Assembly (NCBI GenBank): GCA_947164965.1
Contig: CAMUYR010000001.1
Coordinates: 62,001 to 126,000 of the forward strand
Reading direction: 5' to 3'
Origin: an uncultured Prevotella sp.
GTDB lineage: Bacteria > Bacteroidota > Bacteroidia > Bacteroidales > Bacteroidaceae
Length of the DNA: 64,000 nucleotides
Program-made: the position numbers and the translations under genes
In this document: positions 8,497-18,100 of the stretch, in pieces
How the letters are laid out: each line of letters begins with the position of its first letter
How positions within the stretch are numbered: the first letter of the stretch is position 1
Notes under the pieces: model-generated
What the model was told of the DNA's origin: nothing
What the model saw: the letters and a program-made list of their open reading frames with translations, nothing else
The model's database searches: none

Positions 8497-10422
8497 ATGA
8501 ATAAAGCTAACTTTTTACTTCTCTCGCTTTTTACTTTTTTAATCTTCACATCCTGTACGCGTGAAGATGCACTGGAGCAGTACGATCCTGCGAATGCCTA
8601 TGGCGACTATAGTGAGAGCTATTGGACGAGGGTACATGCGGCACAGCGCCAGGCCTACATCGGCGACCTGTATCGCAGCTATGGTGTGGGCTACGGCTAT
8701 AACGGCACGGGAAAGTACAGCAACTACGACGAGGTACGCGACCGCGTCATCGACCTGTCGTATATCCAGCAGTTCGATGCTGAGCATGGCTCTTCAACGG
8801 TTGTCGACGATGTATCGCCGTCATCCTTCCATCATGTGTACAGCGGTACCGACGCCATGACCATCTGCCAGAAGCTCACGGCTAAAGCCTCGGCGAAGGT
8901 TGACTTGCTACTCTTCCAGGGAGAGGCTTCGACCACCTTCAACAAGACCGACCTGACGAGTAACGAGTATGCCTTCTGCACTATTCACGACGGACTGACC
9001 GTGGCATCGCGCCATTTGGAGCCCTACGATCTGTATTATATCGCCCGTCAGCATCCCAAGGCGCTCTCACCGGGCTTCCTACGCTATCAGGAGCTCGCTA
9101 AAGAGGCTATCAAGAAGAATAATAACCTGACGGAAGCCAAACGTGTCCTGCAGAACATGCTGCAGACCTATGGTACGCATATCATCTATCATGCCCAGTT
9201 GGGTGGCAAACTGAAGTTCACGACCACCATGAACCGCCATGTGGTCGATAGTCGCAACTCGTTGGATGAGCAAGCGGGCATATCGTTCCTCCATTGCATC
9301 GGAACTAAAAAGGGCACCCAGAAAGACAACTGGGTGGTTAACACGTCGGAAAACCGTGAGACCCATATCGAGGCGCTCGGTGGCAACAGTGCCATCGCCT
9401 TGGAGTTCATAGCGCTGCAAGAAAGCAATGACATGACAGCGAGAAGCCAGAAGATAGACGAGTGGTTCAAGTCGCTGAAGTTCGACCCCACCTTGCCCAA
9501 GGACAGCAGTAATGTCGAACTGATTGAGATCAAGGTGGCACCTATCTCCGACCTCATCTTTGACGAGGAAGTAGCCGACCTCTACAAAACGCTGGTGGGC
9601 GAACACGTCAAGTACGAGACCGAGGTCATGCCGCGCGCCAGGAACCAGATCTATGCCCGGATACCTTTCTCCGGCCTTAAGACCATGAACCGTACCGGCA
9701 ACACTCAGGTGGTCGTCAACCACGAGATTATCGGTGAGGTGCTCAACGAATATGTTCACAATGTAGAATATACGGTGTTCTATCCCACGCTGGGTGGCAA
9801 GGTGTGTCGCGAAGGTCTTGGCCGCCGTTGCAGCGACGATAGCCTGTTCACCATCACGTGGCAGTATCTGGACGGCGCAGAGAAGCAGGCGAAGGCATAC
9901 GTCACACCCCTCTTGCGACTCAACTACGATGACTACGTCTATTATAATAATGGTGAGATTGACATCGCACCAGCCGATAACGCAACGTCCTATGTGCCTG
10001 TCGACGACATCATCCCGGGTGCCATCTATATGTGGAACGACACCTGTCTGTCGTGCATGAAGATAGGCCCTTACTTCCTGCATCAGGGTGTACTGGCCAA
10101 TACCAGCAGTGACGTGTCGGCGATGAACACCGTATATACGTTGCTTCAGGATGTGCCGCTGGGCTATGAAGTGGCAGACTCGTTGACACTCAATGAGATA
10201 TTACACTTTATGTACTACTCTGGTGAGGTGTTTGCTGCTGACCGCATCGAGTGGAACAGTGTTCCACCGTTCTTCACCAACAAACAGTTTATCCTGCGCA
10301 AAAACACTTCTGACAAGTACGGTATTTTCAGTCTGGAACCGAAACAAGCCGTTGTCACTTCCTGGCCGAAAGAGACCATGGGACAGGCACTGCTGCGCAG
10401 AAAGGACTTTATGTTTAAATAA
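8497..10422 (+). CDS. MACPF-domain lipoprotein 6 with C-terminal domain
   Basis: 641 residues from the ATG at 8497. An in-frame TTG at 8488 overlaps the previous stop but would add only three residues. The lipobox is FTSC (Cys20). The MACPF blocks are GVGYGYNGTGKY, VDDVSPSSFHH, the intact Y-G-T-H at 225-228 followed by IIYHAQLGGKL, then EALGGNSA and APISDLIFD. About 270 further residues form an unassigned domain containing a C-x2-C pair (DTCLSCMK). It is the last of six adjacent MACPF genes and lies close to the first GLUG gene. Confidence 0.78.
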   Translation: MNKANFLLLSLFTFLIFTSCTREDALEQYDPANAYGDYSESYWTRVHAAQRQAYIGDLYRSYGVGYGYNGTGKYSNYDEVRDRVIDLSYIQQFDAEHGSSTVVDDVSPSSFHHVYSGTDAMTICQKLTAKASAKVDLLLFQGEASTTFNKTDLTSNEYAFCTIHDGLTVASRHLEPYDLYYIARQHPKALSPGFLRYQELAKEAIKKNNNLTEAKRVLQNMLQTYGTHIIYHAQLGGKLKFTTTMNRHVVDSRNSLDEQAGISFLHCIGTKKGTQKDNWVVNTSENRETHIEALGGNSAIALEFIALQESNDMTARSQKIDEWFKSLKFDPTLPKDSSNVELIEIKVAPISDLIFDEEVADLYKTLVGEHVKYETEVMPRARNQIYARIPFSGLKTMNRTGNTQVVVNHEIIGEVLNEYVHNVEYTVFYPTLGGKVCREGLGRRCSDDSLFTITWQYLDGAEKQAKAYVTPLLRLNYDDYVYYNNGEIDIAPADNATSYVPVDDIIPGAIYMWNDTCLSCMKIGPYFLHQGVLANTSSDVSAMNTVYTLLQDVPLGYEVADSLTLNEILHFMYYSGEVFAADRIEWNSVPPFFTNKQFILRKNTSDKYGIFSLEPKQAVVTSWPKETMGQALLRRKDFMFK

Positions 10423-10482
10423 GAGGTTAGAGATATGACTATGAAATACGATGACAGAAAGCATTCGAGTAGAGGATTGACG

Positions 10483-12279
10483 ATGAAGTGGTTGTTAGGC
10501 GCAGCATTCTTCACTCTTCACTCTTCACTCTTCACTTCCATTGCCATGGCCCAATCGGGTATGGTGACGGAAATCAAAGTCGTTGCCGTTGACGAGTTCA
10601 AAGAGCTGGCAGGCCAGGCCAGCGGCTATAGCGGCAGTGGCGATAAAGATTTGGATTTCCGCAAGGGTAGGGGTGGTGGCTATGTGTTTGCCCTCTCCAA
10701 GAACAGTTCCGATGCTGCCGATACGGTAAACTATATCACCGACGTGGTGGTGACGGCAGACCGTAAAGACAACTATGGCATGGAGTATGATGACAATGCA
10801 AAAAAATACCTGCCTGCCGCCTTCTATCAGGAGGAAAAGGCGCATAAGGACGGGCTCTACCGTGGCGGTCTGAACGGTCGTAACTATGGCATTTATGGTG
10901 GTGCCTACCCTGGTCAGGAACATGTCTATATCAGTCATACTGGCAACAAAGATTTTAATAATAAGGTGCTCAAGGCGGTAAAAGTCACTGCCAGCAGACC
11001 CTCAAGCTTGAATAAAGACCAGACGCAGAGCGGTCCTCATGCCGGCGGCGGACGCTATTTTGTCTTTACCTGGCATCGCCATAATTCTGTATACACGAAA
11101 ACCGGTGATGTGAACACCCATGAGCACTTTTGCGATCTCGACCAATGTAAGCTCTTTAGGGTAGAGAAACACAATTTCGATCAGCGCTATGGCAACGACA
11201 AGTGGTGTCAGTTGCCCGAGACCGATCCGCTGCGGTTAGAACGGCACTACAAGCAATGTAAGGACTGCGGACAGGTGGTCTATGAAACCCATAAGTTTGC
11301 CACCTACACGTCTGACTGGACGTCACACAACAAGCGATGCCTGGATTGCGACCTGGTCGAGCCGGCCGGTCATGTCAATTTCGGCAAGAAGAAGATTCCC
11401 GTTGACGAATTTTCGCACATGCTTTACTGCGACAGCTGTGGATTCCTCCAGAAAGTTCCACACGACTACTCGTACAAACGCTCCGAAAAGGGCAAGGACT
11501 GCGAGCACACGCTGGTGGAATATACGTGCAGCCACTGTTATTATGTGGCATTGTTCGAGGAACCGGGCTTGGGGCATGACTACAACGCCTATGGCATCTG
11601 CAGCCGCACGGGCTGTCTCCATCCCTATCAGCAGCCTGAGGTGGAGAAGACGGCTGACGGCAAGGACAGCGTGTTTGTCATCAAGACCTTCGGCAACCTC
11701 TATTGGATAGCCGACTATGTGAACAACCGGCGACCCAAGACCAATATCCGATTGGCCAACGACCTCATCGCCGATAAGTATATGATGCTGCCATGGCGCC
11801 CCATCGGGGCGACCGACAGCACGGCATACCAGGGAACCTTTGATGGTGGCGGCCACGTCATCAGCATGCTTCAGACGGAAGAACCCGTGGCAGGCTGTGG
11901 CTACCGTGGACTCTTCGGTGCCATCGGCAAGGATGCCACCGTGAAAAACGTGGCCATCGCCGCCTGCAATATGCGCGGCTGGAACAATGTCGGAGCCGTG
12001 GCAGGTGTCAACGAAGGTACCATCAAAGACTGCCATGTGGTGTTCTCTATCATGAGTAGTGTCGGCTCGGGCATGAACCTCGGCGGCATCTGCGGACTGA
12101 ACAGAGGCAGCATCACCGGCTGTACCACGGAGAATAATGTCTGGGTAGGTGGCGTGCGCGACTATGCCGGCGGTATCTGCGGCACCAACGAAGGGGGAAC
12201 CCTTTCTGGCAACACCTACGCTGCCATCTGTGGCAGCGGATCGGATGCTGCACTACCGGAAACGGCGGCGGAACAATAA
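10483..12279 (+). CDS. Secreted Cys/His-repeat and GLUG-repeat protein, no sorting tail
   Basis: I prefer the ATG at 10483, because it directly begins a signal peptide (MKWLLGAAFF...AMAQ); an ATG at 10435 would add 16 polar residues. The product is 598 residues. A region of several C-x2-C...H units (for example CKDCG, CLDC, CDSCG, CSHC) lies at about 195-385 and could bind zinc or form disulfides. It is followed by GLUG-type repeats (GTFDGGGHVI, GVNEGTIKDC, GLNRGSITGC). Codons of the signal peptide core are four TTCACTC-type heptamers at 10510-10537. Unlike the three proteins that follow, it ends without a sorting domain and may be truncated. Confidence 0.7.
   Translation: MKWLLGAAFFTLHSSLFTSIAMAQSGMVTEIKVVAVDEFKELAGQASGYSGSGDKDLDFRKGRGGGYVFALSKNSSDAADTVNYITDVVVTADRKDNYGMEYDDNAKKYLPAAFYQEEKAHKDGLYRGGLNGRNYGIYGGAYPGQEHVYISHTGNKDFNNKVLKAVKVTASRPSSLNKDQTQSGPHAGGGRYFVFTWHRHNSVYTKTGDVNTHEHFCDLDQCKLFRVEKHNFDQRYGNDKWCQLPETDPLRLERHYKQCKDCGQVVYETHKFATYTSDWTSHNKRCLDCDLVEPAGHVNFGKKKIPVDEFSHMLYCDSCGFLQKVPHDYSYKRSEKGKDCEHTLVEYTCSHCYYVALFEEPGLGHDYNAYGICSRTGCLHPYQQPEVEKTADGKDSVFVIKTFGNLYWIADYVNNRRPKTNIRLANDLIADKYMMLPWRPIGATDSTAYQGTFDGGGHVISMLQTEEPVAGCGYRGLFGAIGKDATVKNVAIAACNMRGWNNVGAVAGVNEGTIKDCHVVFSIMSSVGSGMNLGGICGLNRGSITGCTTENNVWVGGVRDYAGGICGTNEGGTLSGNTYAAICGSGSDAALPETAAEQ
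10510..10537 (+). repeat. Heptamer microsatellite inside signal peptide codons
   Basis: TTCACTC is repeated three times and followed by TTCACTT, 28 bases in all. It encodes the hydrophobic core of the signal peptide of the first GLUG protein. Gain or loss of one unit shifts the frame of everything downstream. Confidence 0.85.
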
Positions 12280-12309
12280 TTGATAATTGACAATTGATAA
12301 TTGATAATT
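12275..12309 (+). repeat. GATAATT heptamer array between stop and start codons
   Basis: Five heptamers (AATAATT, GATAATT, GACAATT, GATAATT, GATAATT) begin within the stop region of the upstream gene and end exactly at the ATG at 12310. This placement is one reason for choosing 12310 as the start of the next gene. Confidence 0.85.
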
Positions 12310-15093
12310 ATGATTACCAATAATAATATAAGACGGATGAGTGTAAAAATAAACATGACGATGAGGACCTTGCTGTGCGCAGCATTTCTCATTTCTCATT
12401 TCTCATTACTCATTTGCCCCGCAGAAGCGCAGGGCAAGGCACAATTCCCACATGAGGGAGGTACGACCAGTGACGGTATCATCGTCACCAAACCTGTTTT
12501 GGATCATTTCACGAAGATGACAGGCAAGGAGTCGTATCAGGTGGACAACCAATACGCGAGTCCTTCTATCAATTTCTCTGTCACCGTGCCAAATGGGAAA
12601 ACAGCTGTTATTCAATATAAGCTCTTCTTCAACATTTCGTCTATGTTCATGGATGAAGAAGTTCCAGCCGGAAGCAGAATCACTTTCGATGCGAAGGTTG
12701 ATGGAATAAACGCGGTATCACATGACGACATGTCCACCCTCAGTCGTCAGGCCGATGAAGTCACGGTTCCTTCGGGCACGCACCAGATTTCTTTAGAGGT
12801 GCTTTTCATGCCTGACGATTTACAATATTCAGGAGGTATCGACAGCTTGTCTATTCATCTCCATCAGTTCGTCCTCAAGGAAAAGGCGAAGGAGCCGGTA
12901 TGTGGTGTAAAGGGTACGAACCGTTATACCTGCGACGGCTGTGGCAAAGATAGCTTGGAGATTGTCATGCCTTCACATACAGAACACAGCTGGATTGTGT
13001 CGTCATCTGGTCAGAAAGCCAGTTGTATGAGCAACGTGGGCAAGTTGTCAAGGTGTGAGTTTTGCCCGATGACCAGCATAGAACACGATGGCGTGTTGAA
13101 AGAACATGATTTCGACAACAACGGTAAGTGTAAGGTGTGCGGACTGAGCATGCCAAAATCCAATGCCGACGGTTCGGTTTACGAGGTTAACACTGCCGGC
13201 GAAATGCGCGTCCTGGCCGAGATGATATCGATTGGTCGGGTTTCCGGTAACATCGGCGTCGACATCAAGTCCGACCTGGTGTTCAACAGTGATCTGCCTA
13301 TGATGCCCTTAGGCACCCCCGACCATCCGTTCCAGGGCGTGCTCAATGGCAATGGTCACCGTATTCGCGGCATCAGCAATTGCTATCAGAGTACCGACTG
13401 TCTGGGCTTTGTGGGCGTAGCGAAGGGTACGCTGCAGGCACATGCCGTCATTGCCAACCTCATCTTCGATGGCGAAAACAACCTGAACGGTGATGCCTGT
13501 GTAGGCGGCATCGTGGGCTACGCGGAGAATTGTGACATCCTGAACTGTGCCAGTTTCGGCACCTTGGAAGGTACCAACTATGTCGGAGGCATCGTGGGCT
13601 ATGCTGACTTGCAGGTGAGCATCCACCATTGTGCATCGGCAGCTAACATCCAGACCAAAGGCACATGGAACCCGATAGCGTGCGGCATGCCTAACGGACA
13701 TGTCCTCAATAGTTACAGTGCCTCTACCAACGTCAGTGGCGGCACCTTGGATCTGCTGGCTACCGCCTCATCACGTCATTGCTTCTCCACGCAAGACGGT
13801 ATCAGCGGTTTCACCCGCCTCGGTCAGGACGTCTTCTCATCATACGATATGCTGGAGTTGCTCAAGGAACAAAGCGAGACGGCCTACTTCGTGATGTCGG
13901 AGACGGATCACTATCCCATACCTGTTGTCAACAGCGACATCACTGCTCAGCATAACAAAGCCCTTGGAGCACCGATGCGTGCTTCCCTGCGACGTGCTCC
14001 GGCAGACGGTGGCAACGATTATTATACCCACGAAAAGGATAGCGGGACAGAGGAATTCGGCAACTATGTCAGTGAGAACTCACCTACTCAGTATTTCTAT
14101 ACCGTAGAGGATGTCATGCGCAAGAATGCCCTTTTGCATCCCGATCTGAATTGCCTGTATATTGTCTCACGCACCGTTCCTGAGGGCTCCAAACTCTACG
14201 AGCCGGTCAGCGGAGGCGATTTGCTGGGCTTGGAATCCTATCTCATTCCTGATGATTCGTCATACATCCGGTTACGAGAATACACGCTGGTATCGGCCAC
14301 TCAGTTGAAAGCCGTTTCCGAGATCATCAATTACCAAATCGGAAATTATGAAAGCATCGACCAATACACCATCAATAACGAAAACTATACACTCAAGTCG
14401 CGCATCAGTTATGAGGACGAAAACAACATCCTCTATCAGGAAAATACCGATGGTGTCATGAGAACAGTCTGGAGCATTGAGACGGAATATAACGAAACAG
14501 GACATGCTTCCGTCACCAGCGGTTTCTCACATAATTACGTCACAGGCGAGAAGCGGCTGGAGTATAGTTACACATACGACAATAAAGACAGTGGTGATGC
14601 CCAGAAAGACAACTCCTATATAGAGTACACAGAGGGCAATCTGATCCATATCTTGTTCAATAATACTACCCCCGACGACCCCAATACGGTCATACGTGAA
14701 CACTATATCCTTCGTGCTTCCGACCAGTGTCTCATTGAAACGCGTACGGAGACTGTGAAGAATGGCGTGACAACGCTGCTCAGCGGTATATACTTCATCT
14801 TCGAAGACGACGGCTCGCTGATGCAGTCGGTGGCCTTCGCCCCCGTCGAGGGATCCAATGACCTGCGTCCGTATATGTATTATGAATATGTTGGCGGCTG
14901 GTTTGCCAATCCCATTGCTACGGCTATCGAGATACCCACGGTGAATAAGCCGTCATTGAAAGGCCGTATGGATCACAACATCTACGACCTGCAGGGCCGC
15001 GTGGTCGGCAGGGTGACGGATGCGCAGAATCCGTTCAGCGGGCTGCCCCGTGGACTCTATGTCTATCAGGGCAAGAAGTATGTGAAGAGGTAA
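12310..15093 (+). CDS. Secreted GLUG-repeat protein with C-terminal sorting domain
   Basis: 927 residues from the ATG at 12310; in-frame ATGs at 12355 and 12361 are alternatives closer to the signal peptide (LLCAAFLISHFSLLICPAEAQ region). Residues of about 195-280 hold C-x2-C and Cys/His motifs (CDGCG, CEFC, CKVCG) like those of the preceding protein. GLUG-type repeats follow (GVLNGNGHRI, VGGIVGYAENC, VGGIVGYADLQ), then an unassigned beta-rich region. The end, IYDLQGRVVGRV...GLYVYQGKKYVKR, matches the type IX-like sorting tail, so the mature protein is probably attached to the cell surface. The signal peptide codons contain ATTTCTC heptamers. Confidence 0.75.
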   Translation: MITNNNIRRMSVKINMTMRTLLCAAFLISHFSLLICPAEAQGKAQFPHEGGTTSDGIIVTKPVLDHFTKMTGKESYQVDNQYASPSINFSVTVPNGKTAVIQYKLFFNISSMFMDEEVPAGSRITFDAKVDGINAVSHDDMSTLSRQADEVTVPSGTHQISLEVLFMPDDLQYSGGIDSLSIHLHQFVLKEKAKEPVCGVKGTNRYTCDGCGKDSLEIVMPSHTEHSWIVSSSGQKASCMSNVGKLSRCEFCPMTSIEHDGVLKEHDFDNNGKCKVCGLSMPKSNADGSVYEVNTAGEMRVLAEMISIGRVSGNIGVDIKSDLVFNSDLPMMPLGTPDHPFQGVLNGNGHRIRGISNCYQSTDCLGFVGVAKGTLQAHAVIANLIFDGENNLNGDACVGGIVGYAENCDILNCASFGTLEGTNYVGGIVGYADLQVSIHHCASAANIQTKGTWNPIACGMPNGHVLNSYSASTNVSGGTLDLLATASSRHCFSTQDGISGFTRLGQDVFSSYDMLELLKEQSETAYFVMSETDHYPIPVVNSDITAQHNKALGAPMRASLRRAPADGGNDYYTHEKDSGTEEFGNYVSENSPTQYFYTVEDVMRKNALLHPDLNCLYIVSRTVPEGSKLYEPVSGGDLLGLESYLIPDDSSYIRLREYTLVSATQLKAVSEIINYQIGNYESIDQYTINNENYTLKSRISYEDENNILYQENTDGVMRTVWSIETEYNETGHASVTSGFSHNYVTGEKRLEYSYTYDNKDSGDAQKDNSYIEYTEGNLIHILFNNTTPDDPNTVIREHYILRASDQCLIETRTETVKNGVTTLLSGIYFIFEDDGSLMQSVAFAPVEGSNDLRPYMYYEYVGGWFANPIATAIEIPTVNKPSLKGRMDHNIYDLQGRVVGRVTDAQNPFSGLPRGLYVYQGKKYVKR
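12384..12411 (+). repeat. ATTTCTC heptamer microsatellite inside signal peptide codons
   Basis: ATTTCTC occurs three times and is followed by ATTACTC and a partial unit. It encodes most of the hydrophobic core of the signal peptide of the second GLUG protein. Unit-number change would shift the reading frame, as for the array at 10510. Confidence 0.85.
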
Positions 15094-15124
15094 GATGTGA
15101 GAAGTAAGAGGTAAGATGTAAGAG
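15091..15124 (+). repeat. TAAGATG-type heptamer array at gene junction
   Basis: Units TAAGATG, TGAGAAG, TAAGAGG, TAAGATG and TAAGAG run from the stop codon TAA at 15091 to two bases before the ATG at 15127. The array resembles the one at 5043-5077. Confidence 0.8.
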
Positions 15125-15126
15125 TT

Positions 15127-18100
15127 ATGAAGAAAGCGTCCCGAATTTTCTTGGCACTGATGGTGCTCTGTTCACTCAGTGCATCAGCACAACAATATGA
15201 AATCAATCCCCGTAGCGGTATGAAGAACGGGGTGGTTACGCCTCGTGTGACAGCGGCCAGTGCCGGTGATATGGTGACTGTTGTCTGTAAGCCGAATGAC
15301 GGCTATGGCTTGTCAAAGGGCGCTTACTTCGGCGTGAAAAACGAGAAGGGCGAATACATCCTGACCGAGGTGGCTAAGAATACCAGTACCTACCCTGACG
15401 ACCGTGCCAATGAAGAACAGACGTTTACGTTCACGATGCCTGCCGCCAAGGTGGAGGTATGGGCTGACTTTGTCCCTTTGAGCATACTGAAGATTCATCA
15501 GACAGCAGGTGGCAAACTGGAACCGGTATATGGTGTAAAAAAAGCTACCAAACCGGACTCCACTGTGGTCAGGAATGTGCCGTTGAAACCTATCAAGCTC
15601 AAAGTCATTCCTAATACAGGTTACGAACTTCTGGATGTGAAATTTGAGAATGTTGCCCGAAAATACTGCACCACGACGGACACACTCATCACCGTTAAAA
15701 TACCTAACGATGACCATGACACCGTACATGTGACACCCATCTTCAGCAAGAATCAATACAAGGTGACTGTCAACGGGAAACATGAGTATATACAGGTGGA
15801 TGTGAGCAATATGACGCCGAAGGCTCGCGAAGAGGTAACTGTTGAATTGCTGTGTGACCAGGGCTATATCCCGAAGGATTTCACTATCACGGGCTGCGAT
15901 GGCACGTGGTGGCTGGTGGACAAGCCTGAGAAGCAAAGCAATGGCAAATGGAAAGTGGTCTATCGCTTCAAGGTAGGTCTGCAGAATGTCTCGATGCTCG
16001 TGAATCAGGAGCGGGTATATACTGTCACCGTCAACGACAAGTTGAAAACCGGACGCATCAAGACGTATATCCCCGAGGTGATTCCCGGTTTCCAGGGCTT
16101 GGCACGCAGCGGACAGAACGTGCCCGTGGTGTTTATGATGCCTGAAAGTTTTAGTGCCACGTACACTGTCCAAGGAAAGCCCTCGTCCGATGTGCTTTAC
16201 CATAATGAGCTGCGTAACAGTTTCGCAGATAAGGGCATGTCGGGCTGGACAGAGACCGACGACTATATCAACGCAGGACTGCAGATGAAGGCTTTCAGCG
16301 ATTCCCCAGAGAATAATTATTGGCGGGGCAGTGTGAAGAACATCGTGAGGCAGAGCGTGTCGATTGCCGATCGTAAATTCCCGGACAATGCCAAGAACGA
16401 TGGCAAGTTGCGCATTGCAGCCATTGCCAGCATCAATCCATGCAGTGGCCGTAGTGCAAAGGTGAGCATTGTGGCCAATGGTAAAGACATGACCGAATCC
16501 CAATTGACGGTTGCCGACCTGAGTCATCAATCAGAAGGTTGGCAGACCGTATACTTCACGGGCGAGGTGAATGGCAAAGCCGAAACACTGACGCTACAGG
16601 TCAACTCAGAAGGTGAGAATCAGACGAAGAAGCGTAGCTATGAGGGTCCGATGTTCGACGACCTCTGCCTGCTGATACCCACAGACGGGAAAGCTATCCA
16701 TAACGAAGATGTGCTGAACCTGACCATCGACAACAGCGACGTGACCGTCAACTATACGCCATCGGGTAAGCAAAGCACGGTGAGCGTCCAGAAAAACAGC
16801 CATGCTACCGTAACCCTGCGTAATGTCACCACAGAGCAGGAGGGCGAATCCATCCAAGCGGTGGAAAACGATGTTATCGAGATTCAGGCACAGGCTGACG
16901 AAGGCTATGCCGTCTACCAAGTGAAAGTGCCTCAGCCTAACATCCTGACTACCGACAGTCTCGACATCGACAACCGTAAGGTTTACTGTCACTACACCAA
17001 GAGTGACGCGGCTGATGAGACCATTCAGCTGACCGTGGGAGGATATCAAGTATATGTAAGGAACAGCTACGGAGGAACCGTCACGGCTGATAACCCGAAA
17101 GCCAAACAGGGCGAGAAGGTAGTACTAACCGTCGAGACCAATCCGGGATGCAAGCTGAGACGGATCAAGATTAATCCTGCCGGTGCTGTGACCCTCTCAA
17201 AAGAAGACGTCGATGAAGCAACCGGAGCCGGCAAATATTCGTTCATCATGCCCACCTCGTACGTCAGGCTGAATCCAGAGTTCACCGTCCCCATCACCAC
17301 CGCAGAAGACTTGGCGAAGATTGCTTCAAAGTCGGGCGAGTTTGTGCTCACGAGCGATTTGGACTTGGGTGACTCATGGAATAAAAAGTATTCTATTTCA
17401 GGCGATTTCGACGGTAACGGCCACTCCATCACCTACGGTGGTTCACAAAGTCTTTTCTTTACCGTTACCGGTTCCGTGCGTCATCTGTATGTCAATGCCA
17501 ACGTGAAAGGCTCTGGTTCGTACGTCGGCGGCATAGCCATGACAAATTCCGGTGTCATCGAGGACTGTGAGGTGAGCGGCACGGTAAGCAACCCGGTAGC
17601 CAACGCATCGCAAAATTCATACGTAGGCGGTGTAGCAGGCCGTAACGCAGGAGGTACTATCTCCCACTGTCATGTCATCTGCGATGCCATCGACGCACCG
17701 ACGGCCTGCGGCATCACCTGGCAGGGAGAGAATGGCACCGTCAGGGACAACGTCTTCAACGGCCAGTTCGGACAGAGTGCCAAACAGATGTATATGGTTT
17801 GCAACGGCATCACTAACAGCACCATTGAGGGTAACAAATACATCGCCAACCCAGGCAACCAGGAAGCGGAGCTTGTGAGCGGTGTGACACTCGGCATGAC
17901 TGACGACCTGGTACAACAAGCCAAGGACGAGGCGGACACCTGTCCCGTCTATGCCGCCAGCATCAGGAAAAAATACTCCAACGTCTATAACGTCGACCTC
18001 AAGACCACCACGGAGGTGCAGATTGTCAATCTGTCGGGAGAGTCGGCTGTACCCGGTGCCACTTTCACGGCATCCGTGCGTGTCACTGGCAACAACCACC

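Noticed and set aside
9079..10083. Antisense open frame (334 codons) under MACPF gene 6
   Set aside because: Shadow of a well-supported gene; no start context or motif.
15313..16530. Long antisense open frame (405 codons) under the 1705-residue gene
   Set aside because: It lies wholly opposite a gene with clear signal peptide and repeats, and its composition mirrors the codon bias of the real frame; no family motif is visible.
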